Numbered from the stretch's first letter, positions 23,853 to 33,570 are shown. The stretch is DNA of 64,000 bases from Candidatus Nitrosocosmicus sp. (GCA_031177355.1 JAPSGR010000003.1:1-64000); one strand, 5' to 3'. Program-made: numbers and translations. Notes: generated by a model not told the origin, from the letters alone.

Positions 23853-24896
23853 TTGACTATATATCAAATTTCCTTGCTCGTAGGAGATGGTATTGGACCA
23901 GAGTTATCTCTATGCATCGAAGACATACTTCATTATATTCATGATAGTTCCTCAACGTTAAAATTTAATATAAATAAGGTTGAAGCTGGAGATGAAGCCA
24001 AAAAAAAATATGGAAAAGCGTTACCTGACGACACATTTGAAAAAATAAAAAAATCTCAAGCTTGTTTGAAATCACCTGTTGGAGAATCTGCAGCTGATGT
24101 CGTTTTAGTTTTGAGGAGGTATTTTGAATTGTATGCCAATGTAAGGCCATCAAAAAATTATATTAACATTCCGGCAATCTCACATGGCGTTGATTTAGTT
24201 ACTGTAAGAGAGAATACAGAGGATTTGTATCTTGGTTGGGAGTTTTATTCGGATGAGGACACTGTGATATCGTTACGAAAGATTAGTAGAAATGCATCTA
24301 AAAGAATCGCCGAATACGCATTTAAAATAGCAAATTCTAGAAAGGGAAAAAAGATAACAATAGTACACAAATCAAATGTTCTAAGACTAAGTGACAGATT
24401 GTTTATTGACACATCAAAGGAAGTTGCCAAAAAATATCCTGAAATTGAATTTGAGGAAATGTATGTGGATGCTTGTTCTATGGAGCTTATCAGAGATCCT
24501 AGAAGGTTTGATACTATACTTACCACTAACCTTTTTGGAGATATAATTTCAGATGAGGCTGCACAGGTAACTGGAAGTATTGGCCTTGCCCCTGCAGCAA
24601 ACATTGGTGAAAATTTTGCGATGTTTGAACCTGTGCATGGAGCAGCTTTTGACATCGCAGGCAAGAATATTGCAAACCCCACTTCATTTATTTTAGCTCT
24701 AAAAATGATGTTTGAATGGATGAGTGAGAAATATCGTGACACTAGTTTGTTAAATGAATCGTTAAAAATTGAGAGGGCTGTAGATGAGCTTTTCACAAAG
24801 AAGATAAAGACAAAGGATATTGGAGGAACGCTCTCAACCAAAGAATTTAATCAAAAGTTTTTAAGCATCTTGTCTAATGAAAGTTCTAAAAAATAA
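23853..24896 (+). CDS. leuB: isopropylmalate/isocitrate dehydrogenase family protein, probably LeuB
   Basis: A 347-residue beta-decarboxylating dehydrogenase. GDGIGPE is at the N-terminus, LRRYFELYANVRPSK and VRENTEDLYLG form the substrate side, and TNLFGDIISDEAAQ supplies the metal Asp residues. Its position after ilvB-ilvN-leuA suggests 3-isopropylmalate dehydrogenase, but VRENTEDLY is also typical of isocitrate dehydrogenases, so specificity needs a closer look. The start is TTG at 23853. leuC/leuD, ilvC and ilvD are not nearby. Confidence 0.8.
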   Translation: MTIYQISLLVGDGIGPELSLCIEDILHYIHDSSSTLKFNINKVEAGDEAKKKYGKALPDDTFEKIKKSQACLKSPVGESAADVVLVLRRYFELYANVRPSKNYINIPAISHGVDLVTVRENTEDLYLGWEFYSDEDTVISLRKISRNASKRIAEYAFKIANSRKGKKITIVHKSNVLRLSDRLFIDTSKEVAKKYPEIEFEEMYVDACSMELIRDPRRFDTILTTNLFGDIISDEAAQVTGSIGLAPAANIGENFAMFEPVHGAAFDIAGKNIANPTSFILALKMMFEWMSEKYRDTSLLNESLKIERAVDELFTKKIKTKDIGGTLSTKEFNQKFLSILSNESSKK

Positions 24897-24901
24897 CCTT
24901 T

Positions 24902-25501
24902 TTAGTGCCTAGCATTTTCAACAATTTCAATCAAATTTTTAACAATCCGGGCAGTGGCGCCCCAAATCAAATACCCATCAACTGAAAACTTGAACATATC
25001 TTGGTTGCCATTTGAATGTAAATCATCAACTTCTACAGATTCCATTAGCTTCTCTAAAGGGAGTTCAATTATCTCATCTACTTCCTCATTAGGGATCAAA
25101 TCTGTTGCTGGTTTAGTCAATATGACTACAAATGGATAAATCAATATTCTAGTAGTATAAGTATTAATTGGATCGAGACTTCCGACTATATTTTCCTTGT
25201 CTATTAGTAGTCCAATTTCTTCATACGTCTCTCTTATCGCAGTATCAACAAGTGAAGAATCATGAATAGACATTCTTCCGCCGGGAAAAGAAATTTCGCC
25301 AGCGTGATTTCTTAATTTTGAACTTCTTTTTGTAAAGAGTATCATTGGGGTATTTGCTTGGTTGAAATACACTATCACTAATACACTGGAATTTTCGACG
25401 TTTCTCAATTGACCTCTGGTCACTAAGTGTTTATTTTCTATATCAGCATGCATAGGCACCTTTGAATGAATCAAATCACTAAATTTTTTTTCGGATATCA
25501 C
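24902..25501 (-). CDS. Nudix hydrolase, CoA-pyrophosphatase type
   Basis: A 199-residue hydrolase with the Nudix box GGRMSIHDSSLVDTAIRETY then EEIGL near residues 74-99, holding the REtyEE metal site. The segment ahead of it (RNHAGEISFPGG) matches CoA diphosphatases of the NudL/PCD1 group, which split CoA into phosphopantetheine and ADP. It converges on leuB with five bases between stop codons. The substrate call comes from the SFPGG pattern and is moderate. Confidence 0.82.
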   Translation of the reverse strand: MISEKKFSDLIHSKVPMHADIENKHLVTRGQLRNVENSSVLVIVYFNQANTPMILFTKRSSKLRNHAGEISFPGGRMSIHDSSLVDTAIRETYEEIGLLIDKENIVGSLDPINTYTTRILIYPFVVILTKPATDLIPNEEVDEIIELPLEKLMESVEVDDLHSNGNQDMFKFSVDGYLIWGATARIVKNLIEIVENARH

Positions 25502-25577
25502 ACACTCAATATTATTCTAGCAATGATTTTAAAAAACCTTTTTTTAGACAAGCTTACTCTTTAATTTAATCATCCAT

Positions 25578-26363
25578 ATGAACATAATTTATGAACTTAA
25601 TCCACCAAAAATTCTGGATAGTGACCGCATTGAGCCGTCGAATCTGAAAATGGAATTAGAGAGATTTTTATCCAGGGCTGCAATAGTTTCTGAAATTACT
25701 AAAGATATCCATTTAACTGACTCAGTTTTGGGTATTCCTCGAATATCTAGTGTTACAGCAGCCCATTTGGTTTCAACCAAGGTTGATAATCATGGACTAA
25801 ATTTAACTTGCAGCATCAGGACAAGAGATAGGAACATGAACTCAATTATACAATCCGTTGCAGATTGTATTATTTTAAAAGTCAAAGGTTTACTTTTTAT
25901 TCAAGGCGATAGGCCAAATTATGGATCTTCAGTTGTTAACACACTTTCTCCAAAACCTACAGAAGTAATTCATATGCTTAATTCTCTAGGCTTTGGAGAT
26001 TTAATTAGTCTCGATTTATCGATTCCTAATAAAATATCAAACATGGAATCCCTCCGAAAAAAGGTGGAGGCAAAACCTAGTAGATTTATAACTCAATCTG
26101 TTAGTTCTATCAATGAAATTAGAAAATTAAAATCAATGCTGCAATCGTGTGGTATGAATATTTTCGATATGACTCCATGCGTGATGGTGCCCTCTTTAAA
26201 GAATGAAAAGGCCGCTACTATGATCGGATTGGATTGGAGTGGATACAAGGATCACTTTTTTGATTTTATAGATGAGATGAAACAGGAGGGGATTTGTCAG
26301 GTATTATTGACTTCCCCAAACAGCTTTAACGAGGGAATAGAGGTTCTTAAAAAAATTACCTAA
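25578..26363 (+). CDS. methylenetetrahydrofolate reductase-like protein
   Basis: A 261-residue TIM-barrel flavoprotein-type sequence. The start (YELNPPKILDSD), the middle CSIRTRDRNMNSIIQSVADC and VKGLLFIQGDRPNYG follow the MetF pattern of N-terminal Glu, central RDRN and LxxxGDxP. It is shorter than bacterial MetF (about 290-300) and the final strands are divergent. A role in one-carbon (folate or pterin) metabolism is likely, but the electron donor and exact pterin are unknown. It converges with the ABC ATPase gene with ten bases between them. Confidence 0.72.
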   Translation: MNIIYELNPPKILDSDRIEPSNLKMELERFLSRAAIVSEITKDIHLTDSVLGIPRISSVTAAHLVSTKVDNHGLNLTCSIRTRDRNMNSIIQSVADCIILKVKGLLFIQGDRPNYGSSVVNTLSPKPTEVIHMLNSLGFGDLISLDLSIPNKISNMESLRKKVEAKPSRFITQSVSSINEIRKLKSMLQSCGMNIFDMTPCVMVPSLKNEKAATMIGLDWSGYKDHFFDFIDEMKQEGICQVLLTSPNSFNEGIEVLKKIT

Positions 26364-26373
26364 TAAAAATATG

Positions 26374-27189
26374 TTATAATATCTTTTTATGCTGAGTTAT
26401 TTCGCTTTTAAGCTCATCCAGAACCAAGCGATTATATTCAAACAAATTAGAATCTTCGGTTAGGCGCGGTCTTCTATAATTTATAGCTATTTCCTTTTTA
26501 ACTCGGGCAGGTCTTTTTGTAAACACAATTACCTTATCACCTAAACAGATAGACTCTGATATATTATGTGTTACAAAGACTATGGTCTTTCTTGTTTTTG
26601 CCCATATAAGTTGAAGTTCAACGAGCAAGAGATCTCGGGTCTGAGAGTCGAGTGCAGCAAAAGGCTCGTCCATCAATAATACGTCTGGGTCCATTACCAA
26701 AGCCCTAGCAATAGCCACCCTTTGTTTCATACCGCCTGATAACTGATAGGTATAAGATTTTGAAAATTTGCTCAGATCCATCATCTCAAGATAGTGCATT
26801 GCAATTTTGTTTCTCTTTTCCTTTTCAACTCCCACCATTTTCAACCCAAATTCTACATTATCAATCACACTTAGCCATGGGAATAAGGCATTCTCTTGAA
26901 AAACCATAATGCGATCGGGACCTGTAGCCGAGACTGGTCTACCATTAAGAATCAATTCTCCTTGACTGGGTTTATCTAGTCCTGCTATTATATTAAGTAA
27001 AGTTGATTTACCACAGCCCGAGGGTCCGACAAAGCATACAAATTGACCCTCCTCTATTGAGAGATTCACGTTGTCTACGGCCAAAACCCTATTTTTTTCA
27101 CCAGCAGAGGAGTTTACAGAAAATGATTTAGTAATATTTCTCAATTCCAACTTGCTCAAGTAAATTAATGTATATTGATAGTTCGTCAA
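26374..27189 (-). CDS. ABC transporter ATP-binding protein, nitrate/sulfonate/taurine type
   Basis: A 271-residue ATPase of the SsuB/TauB/NrtD family. Walker A is GPSGCGKST, the Q loop is VFQENALFPW, the signature is LSGGMKQR, and Walker B is LLMDEPFAALD. All are intact, as is the H loop (FVTHN). It stands alone, with no permease or binding protein beside it. The permease and binding protein of the same transporter class lie 18 kb to the left, lacking an ATPase, so this is the likely partner. The start may be TTG 27159, which would remove ten residues. Confidence 0.9.
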   Translation of the reverse strand: MTNYQYTLIYLSKLELRNITKSFSVNSSAGEKNRVLAVDNVNLSIEEGQFVCFVGPSGCGKSTLLNIIAGLDKPSQGELILNGRPVSATGPDRIMVFQENALFPWLSVIDNVEFGLKMVGVEKEKRNKIAMHYLEMMDLSKFSKSYTYQLSGGMKQRVAIARALVMDPDVLLMDEPFAALDSQTRDLLLVELQLIWAKTRKTIVFVTHNISESICLGDKVIVFTKRPARVKKEIAINYRRPRLTEDSNLFEYNRLVLDELKSEITQHKKIL

Positions 27190-27408
27190 TATAATTTAAT
27201 CCGCAGAAATTAGTTTCGTAAGTAAAAAGTTATATTTTTGCTGCAAATCATTTACAACCGATTAAAGAGAAACAGTCATATTGGCACTTTAACGAATATA
27301 GTAGCAGTATTTTATTTACTAAATATGGGGTGTTTATCTTTAAGAATACCAAATCTTTTAGGTAGTAACCTTTTTTAAGAATCCTTTCGAAGTTTAGATA
27401 TATCTAGG

Positions 27409-29247
27409 TTGATTAAAAGAATCGTATTAGACACTAGTATTGTAATTGATGGTAATATTAGTAATAAAATTGATAATAAAGAGATAGATAACAGCTTTGA
27501 AATAATTATCCCTCGACTGGCTATTGATGAGTTGCAATCTCAAGCTTGTAAACAACGCGAGCATGGCTTTATAGGACTTGCTGAATTAAAAAGAATAAGA
27601 GAGAAAAGCAGTTTACAAAAAATAACAGTAAGAATAGTAGGTGATAAACCTAGTCTGAGTGACATAAAACTTGCAAAAAATGGTCGTATTGATGCTCTCA
27701 TCTGTGATATAGCTGAGAAAGAGAATGCTATACTCTTTACCTCAGATTATATACAACACATAACTGCCCTTGCATCAGGAATACAAAGTACATACGACCG
27801 AGCGATTCCTTCTTCAGAGTATGACATTGAAAACTACTTTGATGAGAGTACAATGAGTGTGCACCTGATTCAAGGTGTAGAACCCCTTGCAAAAAAGGGT
27901 ACACCAGGTGATTTTACCCTAGAGAAAATTGTAGATAAGAAGCTTGATAAGCAAACCCTTGATGAAATCATCAACTTTTTATTTTCCACAAAGGATAACA
28001 GAAAAGTCTCCAATATTGAGATATCTTTTGATGGTGGTTATGTATTGATGTACAAGAACCTGAGGATCGTAATCACTCTTCCTCCTGTTTCTAATAAAAT
28101 TGAAATTACGGCAGTAAGGCCAATTAAAAAATTAACCTTAAGCGAATACAATCTTGATCCCAACTTGGTAGAAAGATTGTCAAAGGAAGCAGAGGGAATT
28201 TTAATAGCTGGTAGACCAGGATCAGGAAAAAGTACCTTTGCAAGTAGTATAGCAGATCACTACGTTTCACGAAACAAACTTGTAAAAACGCTCGAATCGC
28301 CTCGAGACCTTCAAGTCCCAGACAATGTGGTACAATATGGTTCTTTTAAAAATGGATATGAAAGGGTCGCCGATTTATTACTTCTTGTAAGACCCGATTT
28401 TACGATTTTTGATGAAGTAAGGAGAATAAAGGACTTTGAACTATTTGCTGATTTGAGGCTGACAGGTATTGGAATGATTGGAGTTATCCATGCAAATGAG
28501 GCTCTTGATGCAATTCAACGATTCATCGGCAAAATAGAACTTGGGATGATTCCGCACGTGATAGATACAGTCATCTTTATCCATGGTGGAAAAATTGAAA
28601 AAATCTATGAATTGAAATTAACTGTCAAAGTACCTGCCGGTATGATAGAACAAGACCTTTCCCGACCGGTGGTCGAGATTAGAGATTTCTTTTCCAAGCA
28701 AGTCGAATATGAAATTTACTCTTACGGCGAAGAGAATATAATTATTCCTTTAGAAAATATTGATAAGAAAGCTTCAGGTGAAAAAAATAACAGGATTAAC
28801 AAACTTGCGGAATCCAAAATCAGAGAGGTAATCGGACGGTTTGATGCACAAGCAGAAATAAAGATCATATCTGGTGATAGAATCAGAATTCTCGTAGATA
28901 AAGAGAAAATTCCTAGGATTATCGGTCGAGGAGGTTCAACCATTTCGGAGATTGAAAAAACACTAGGTGTCAAGATTGACGTAGAGTCTAAGGTACCCTC
29001 TATAGGAAATGAAATACCATTTAGTATCTCCGAATCAGGCTCAAGGATATATCTTATTGTAGATGAGGTCCATATTGGAAAAAAGGTAAATTTGTTCTTA
29101 AATGAAGATTTGTTGGTTAGTAATCAAATTGGCAAAAGATCAAAATTAAAATTAGACAAAAAATCGGATGTCGGAAGGAAAGTGTTTAATGTTATAATGA
29201 GTAACAATCACGATTCCTTAAGGTTATTTGAGAGCAAAGGTGAATAG
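27409..29247 (+). CDS. PIN domain - VirB11-like ATPase - KH domain protein
   Basis: A 612-residue three-part protein of an archaeal family. It has an N-terminal PIN domain (acidic residues in VLDTSIVIDG, RIDALICD and LFTSDYI, residues 7-115), a type II/IV secretion-like ATPase core (Walker A AGRPGSGKST near 268-276), and a KH RNA-binding domain near 505 (IPRIIGRGGSTISEIEK). PIN domains cut RNA and KH domains bind it, so an ATP-driven RNA-processing role is likely; no substrate is established to my knowledge. The start is TTG at 27409. It converges on the mutase gene. Confidence 0.9.
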   Translation: MIKRIVLDTSIVIDGNISNKIDNKEIDNSFEIIIPRLAIDELQSQACKQREHGFIGLAELKRIREKSSLQKITVRIVGDKPSLSDIKLAKNGRIDALICDIAEKENAILFTSDYIQHITALASGIQSTYDRAIPSSEYDIENYFDESTMSVHLIQGVEPLAKKGTPGDFTLEKIVDKKLDKQTLDEIINFLFSTKDNRKVSNIEISFDGGYVLMYKNLRIVITLPPVSNKIEITAVRPIKKLTLSEYNLDPNLVERLSKEAEGILIAGRPGSGKSTFASSIADHYVSRNKLVKTLESPRDLQVPDNVVQYGSFKNGYERVADLLLLVRPDFTIFDEVRRIKDFELFADLRLTGIGMIGVIHANEALDAIQRFIGKIELGMIPHVIDTVIFIHGGKIEKIYELKLTVKVPAGMIEQDLSRPVVEIRDFFSKQVEYEIYSYGEENIIIPLENIDKKASGEKNNRINKLAESKIREVIGRFDAQAEIKIISGDRIRILVDKEKIPRIIGRGGSTISEIEKTLGVKIDVESKVPSIGNEIPFSISESGSRIYLIVDEVHIGKKVNLFLNEDLLVSNQIGKRSKLKLDKKSDVGRKVFNVIMSNNHDSLRLFESKGE

Positions 29248-29267
29248 TAGCAAAAAAAGTTAGGGGT

Positions 29268-30854
29268 TTAAAAAGATATCTTTGGGACATAAGCACCAAA
29301 TACTTCTTTGAATGCAGAATTTATCTCTCCAAGAGTTACCTTCTCCTTCACAGCAGAGATAATAAACGGCATCAGGTTTGTATCTTGCTTATCGGCTGCG
29401 GCAGTTAGTTTTGAAATTTGGTGTTGGACTTTGATGTTGTCCCTATTCAACTTAAACTCTTTTAGTCTATTGATTTGCTTGATTTCAAGCTGAGGGTCCA
29501 CTATGGCCAACTTAGGTTCCACATTTTTCTGATCCCTGAATTTGTTTACACCTACAATAGTCCTTTCACCAGTATCAACCTCTTTCTTCAGATTATAAGC
29601 ATTTTTTCTGATCTCTTCTTGAAAAAAGTTTCGCTCAATGGCTGCTAGAGCTCCACCCATCTTGTCTATTCGATTCAGATATTCATTTACGCCATCTACT
29701 ATCTGTTCTGTCAAATATTCAACATAATAGGAGCCTGCAAGGGGATCTACGGTCTTAGTAACACCGGTCTCATACGCGATTACTTGTTGAGTCCTCAAAG
29801 CAATTTTTACGGATTCCTCCGTTGGAAGTGCTAACGCCTCATCCCGTGAATTTGTATGTAAAGATTGACATCCGCCTAAGACCGCTGCTAATGCCTCAGT
29901 TGTTACCCTAACTATATTATTATCAACTTGTTGAGCAGTCAATGATTCACCACTAGTCTGTACATGAAACCTCAAATGAGAAGATTTTGGATCTTTAGAT
30001 CCATATCGTTCTTTAATGATCCTCGAATAAATCACTCTTGCTGCCCTAAATTTGGCAATTTCTTCAAAGAATTCCATGGTACAACAGAAGAAAAATGAAA
30101 GTCTTGGTGCAAAGCTATCAATGTCTAAACCTCTACTGACACAGGTGTTTATATATTCAATTGCGTCTGCAAAGGTAAAGGCTAATTCCTGGATTGCATT
30201 TGATCCAGCCTCTCTGATGTGATATCCAGAGATACTTATAGGATAAAATTGTGGAACATTTGTTGAACAGTATTGGATCATGTCTCCTATTAATCGGAGA
30301 GACGGTCTAGGAGGATAAATATAGGTATTTCTAGAATGATATTCTTTTAATATATCGTTTTGTGTTGTACCCCTAATTTGTGATGCAGATACACCCTGAG
30401 ATTCGGCAACAGAGATATACAACGATAGTAGTGTAGCCGCTGTTGAATTTATGGTCATAGATGTACTTACTTTGTCGAGTGGGATATCCTTAAAACAAGT
30501 CATCATATCTTCGATCGAACTAATTGCAACACCTGTTCTTCCTACCTCACCCTCAGACTGACTGTTATCTGAATCTCTTCCAGTTTGAGTGGGCAAGTCA
30601 AATGCCAAAGACAAGCCTGTTTGCCCATGCTCAAGGAGGAATTTAAACCTATTATTAGTTTCTTCAGCACTACCAAATCCACTATATTGTCTCATAGTCC
30701 AATGTCGCTCCCGATACATGGTCGGATAAATACCTCTCAAAAACGGGTAGGTGCCTGGTTCAGATTCAAATTCCTTCTTGATGTCTTCTGATTTGTAGAA
30801 TCTTTTTACTGGTATATTTGAATCGGTTTTGATCAATTTTTGTTCGTCAGTCAT
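29268..30854 (-). CDS. mutA: methylmalonyl-CoA mutase, large (catalytic) subunit
   Basis: A 528-residue TIM-barrel subunit of the adenosylcobalamin mutase that interconverts methylmalonyl-CoA and succinyl-CoA, a step of the HP/HB cycle. The substrate-entry motif RGIYPTMYRERHWTMRQYSG is conserved. The Tyr of RQY (Tyr57) corresponds to Tyr89 of the bacterial enzyme, the residue said to separate methylmalonyl- from isobutyryl- and 2-hydroxyisobutyryl-CoA mutases. The B12-binding domain is absent and must be a separate subunit, as usual in archaea; it is not in this window. MeaB precedes it by six bases. Confidence 0.92.
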   Translation of the reverse strand: MTDEQKLIKTDSNIPVKRFYKSEDIKKEFESEPGTYPFLRGIYPTMYRERHWTMRQYSGFGSAEETNNRFKFLLEHGQTGLSLAFDLPTQTGRDSDNSQSEGEVGRTGVAISSIEDMMTCFKDIPLDKVSTSMTINSTAATLLSLYISVAESQGVSASQIRGTTQNDILKEYHSRNTYIYPPRPSLRLIGDMIQYCSTNVPQFYPISISGYHIREAGSNAIQELAFTFADAIEYINTCVSRGLDIDSFAPRLSFFFCCTMEFFEEIAKFRAARVIYSRIIKERYGSKDPKSSHLRFHVQTSGESLTAQQVDNNIVRVTTEALAAVLGGCQSLHTNSRDEALALPTEESVKIALRTQQVIAYETGVTKTVDPLAGSYYVEYLTEQIVDGVNEYLNRIDKMGGALAAIERNFFQEEIRKNAYNLKKEVDTGERTIVGVNKFRDQKNVEPKLAIVDPQLEIKQINRLKEFKLNRDNIKVQHQISKLTAAADKQDTNLMPFIISAVKEKVTLGEINSAFKEVFGAYVPKISF

Positions 30855-30860
30855 AAGTTA

Positions 30861-31799
30861 TCATTTGCCATGAAATATTAATAAAGATAATTCTTCTGCG
30901 GCCGTATATGGATCAATTTTTTTTTCTATTATGGAATTTATTAACAGAGAAATCTTTTCACTTTGTGAACTCATAATCTGTAGTGACCTATTTTTCACCT
31001 CTTCTATAACCATTACCTTAAGTTCGGTCTCTAGGTCATATCGCTGCTTATTCTTTCGATTTTCAATCCATTTGTCTGTTTTAATTAAATCATTTAATTT
31101 ATTTGAAAATTCTTCTAATCCCTCACCTGTATTTGCGGATACTTTGAAAACGAGTGGATTACGAGGTGACTCTCCAATGAGATCTAACAGTGTTAAATAC
31201 AAAGTATTTGATCCTTCTAGATCCGCTTTATTGACCAAATATATATCTCCTATTTCTGTCAAACCCGCCTTCACGGCTTGTACATTATCGCCAGTATTTG
31301 GATTAAAAATCACTATTGTTAAATTTACTACTTTCGATATTTCCACCTCCAATTGACCTGCTCCCACGCTTTCTACCAAGATGAGGTCATATCCTGCAGC
31401 ATCCAATATTCTGATAACATTTCGTAGTGATTTTGAAATACCCCCTTGTGCCCCTCTTGATCCTAAACTTCTCATAAATAAATCGTCATCATTCATAGTA
31501 GTGGGCATCCTAACCCTATCACCTAGGATAGCACCGCCGGTTATAGGACTTGTAGGATCGACAGCTAAAATAGCTATTTTCATACCAAAATTTTTGAAGT
31601 ATGGTATCAATTTTCCTATTAGAGTACTCTTGCCTGCTCCAGCGGGACCAGTAAATCCAATTGTAACGGCCTTTCCGGTTTTCGGATATATTTTTTTCAA
31701 GATATCATGAGCCAAGGGGTCTTCATTGTCAATTTTTGAAATTGTCTGTGCTATTATACGTTTATTTTTAGCTAATATTCCCTCTACGATAGCATCCAC
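30861..31799 (-). CDS. meaB: MeaB/ArgK-type GTPase, mutase chaperone
   Basis: A 312-residue G3E-class GTPase that protects and reloads methylmalonyl-CoA mutase with cobalamin. The P-loop GFTGPAGAGKST (residues 48-59), the metal-site LAVDPTSP, the VESVGAGQ switch and the NKAD guanine motif are all present. It is immediately upstream of the mutase (six-base gap), the standard pairing, so a shared transcript is expected. The start is near TTG/ATG 31799. Confidence 0.95.
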   Translation of the reverse strand: MDAIVEGILAKNKRIIAQTISKIDNEDPLAHDILKKIYPKTGKAVTIGFTGPAGAGKSTLIGKLIPYFKNFGMKIAILAVDPTSPITGGAILGDRVRMPTTMNDDDLFMRSLGSRGAQGGISKSLRNVIRILDAAGYDLILVESVGAGQLEVEISKVVNLTIVIFNPNTGDNVQAVKAGLTEIGDIYLVNKADLEGSNTLYLTLLDLIGESPRNPLVFKVSANTGEGLEEFSNKLNDLIKTDKWIENRKNKQRYDLETELKVMVIEEVKNRSLQIMSSQSEKISLLINSIIEKKIDPYTAAEELSLLIFHGK

Positions 31800-31879
31800 T
31801 TGAATTAAAGAAAATCATTCAAATAAATTATTTTGCAATATCTGTGACTGGAAGGAATAATTTCAAAAAGGTATAATAA

Positions 31880-32650
31880 TCATTCAACAAAGAGGTCGTC
31901 TTTTTCATTTCGAATCAAGATACTAATATCTATTTTATTTTCCGGATCAGATTCAATTAGTTGATAGGGATAGCCTCTCACAATTGCGACAGGAATTTGT
32001 AATGTTTTTCCCATAACCAGTTCTGCTGCAGAGGCAATCTCATCAGCCACCGCGATTTCAGTTACCTTTAGCTTCCTCCCAAATATATCCGGCGTTCCTA
32101 TATAGCTTTTCAACGGATTTATACCCGATATCCCTATTGCTACATTCGTCTGACCGTTTCTAAAGGGTCTACCAAAGGTATCGCAAATAATTACCGATAC
32201 TTTTCTCCTAGCCAATTGAAAAATACTTTTTCTTATATTTCTCGCCGAGCGGTCTGGATTTTTAGGCAAAAGTAAAGCGTGTCTAGGATTATTTGAGACA
32301 TTACTTTGATCTATTCCGGCATTTGCACAAATAAACCCATGTTTGGTTTGAGTGATCAAATGCTTCTGGGTAACTCTTATGACTTTTCTAGATTCATCTA
32401 GAATAAGCTGTATCAGTCTAGGATCTTTATCATGGACTGTAGCAAATTTTAGTGCTCGGGTAGAGGGAATCACACTATCTATATCAATCATCCTCGTTTC
32501 AGCTTTTGAAATTATTTTCTGAGCAATTACCAGTATATCAAATTCCTCTAAATTCAATTTCGACAATTTGATAGAATCAATAATGGTCTTTGAAATATTC
32601 GCACCTGGTTCAATTTCACCATTGATTGGTACAGGAATGATGGATAACAA
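31880..32650 (-). CDS. cofE: coenzyme F420-0:L-glutamate ligase
   Basis: A 256-residue GTP-dependent ligase adding glutamates to F420-0. Recognised by the family N-terminus (IIPVPINGEIEPGANIS), AQKIISKAETR, HGFICANAGIDQSNV, ICDTFGRPFRNGQTNVAIG and the C-terminal ELVMGKTLQIPVAIVRGY. Length matches archaeal CofE. F420 in this organism would serve enzymes such as the LLM-class oxidoreductase at 46.1-47.2 kb. It lies 80 bases upstream of meaB on the same strand and 28 bases downstream of a HAD phosphatase. Confidence 0.95.
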   Translation of the reverse strand: MLSIIPVPINGEIEPGANISKTIIDSIKLSKLNLEEFDILVIAQKIISKAETRMIDIDSVIPSTRALKFATVHDKDPRLIQLILDESRKVIRVTQKHLITQTKHGFICANAGIDQSNVSNNPRHALLLPKNPDRSARNIRKSIFQLARRKVSVIICDTFGRPFRNGQTNVAIGISGINPLKSYIGTPDIFGRKLKVTEIAVADEIASAAELVMGKTLQIPVAIVRGYPYQLIESDPENKIDISILIRNEKDDLFVE

Positions 32651-32678
32651 ATAGGTTTTACCTAAAATATATTGCAGG

Positions 32679-33326
32679 TTAAGATGGATTAACCTTTATC
32701 TTAAATTTTTCTTTTATAATTGGAATTAAGAGGGAGAGATCTTTTTCTTCAATTATTACATTGGCCTTCTTGCGTATAATGTCAACAGGACAAAACCCTA
32801 TTGTAAATGACGAAAGGTTAAAGAGCTTCAAATCGTTTGCACCGTCGACTACCACTACAATCTCATCCTTTGAAAAGCCATGTTCTTGAACATATTTTAT
32901 AACAGAGGCAGATTTATCTGAAGTAACCTGTATGTCGACATCTTCTAGTTTGCCGTCTCTAAATACCAGATCGTTAGAGAAAATTTTGTCTATCTGTAAT
33001 TCAGTGTACAATCTATCTGTAATAATATTAAAACCGCCGGAAACAGCGATTAATTTCCATCCAAGGGTTTTTAAGAATGAGCACAATTCCCTTGCTCCTG
33101 GCATTATTTCTAGATTTTGAGCGATGTTATATGCTTGACTATATTCAATTCCTCTCAAAGCATGAACTCTTTCCTTTAATCCTTCTTCCCAATTGATTTC
33201 TCCTCTAATACCTTTATTCGTAATATCCCATATCTCCTGTTCTTTTCTGGGTCCCAAGACTTTTGCCAACACAGGTAAATATTCGGCATTCAACAATACA
33301 CCCTCTACGTCAAAGATAACAAGCAT
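32679..33326 (-). CDS. HAD phosphatase, phosphoserine phosphatase-like
   Basis: A 215-residue haloacid dehalogenase-type phosphatase. Motif I is FDVEGVLL, with Asp nucleophile and Glu in place of the second Asp, as also recalled for ThrH/SerB-like proteins. Motif II is the Ser of AVSGG, followed by a Lys near 138 (TSDKSA), and motif III is VDGANDLKLF, where the Gly before the Asp in GDGxND is Val. The helical cap follows motif I (residues 15-75). Phosphoserine is the most likely substrate by overall pattern, which would link to the nearby cysteine synthase, but this is unproven. Confidence 0.75.
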   Translation of the reverse strand: MLVIFDVEGVLLNAEYLPVLAKVLGPRKEQEIWDITNKGIRGEINWEEGLKERVHALRGIEYSQAYNIAQNLEIMPGARELCSFLKTLGWKLIAVSGGFNIITDRLYTELQIDKIFSNDLVFRDGKLEDVDIQVTSDKSASVIKYVQEHGFSKDEIVVVVDGANDLKLFNLSSFTIGFCPVDIIRKKANVIIEEKDLSLLIPIIKEKFKIKVNPS

Positions 33327-33537
33327 TACTCAAATCGATCTCCCTGTTCATACATAATATTAACATATTGCAGAAATATCTATCTAACTCAATATAGTTC
33401 TTAACGAGTCCTTGAATAGATTCTATATGTTAAATTATACAATGATTAATAACTAAATAAAAATAGTATGTTAGTAATAATAGAACATTTCCTGGTAATT
33501 TTCACATGAACATTTGTTACTTTTTCGACTGCAAAAA

Positions 33538-33548
33538 CATTTAATTAA
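33538..33548 (+). promoter_or_regulatory. A-box of the tusA-cysteine synthase operon
   Basis: CATTTAATTAA is centred 28 bases before the tusA ATG at 33571, implying a leaderless transcript and supporting that start over an upstream TTG at 33514. Confidence 0.45.
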
Positions 33549-33570
33549 GTTGAAATGCCTTTATAAAGAC

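Noticed and set aside
24245-24841. 198-codon antisense frame within leuB
   Set aside because: Shadow of the dehydrogenase gene; no homology-like features.
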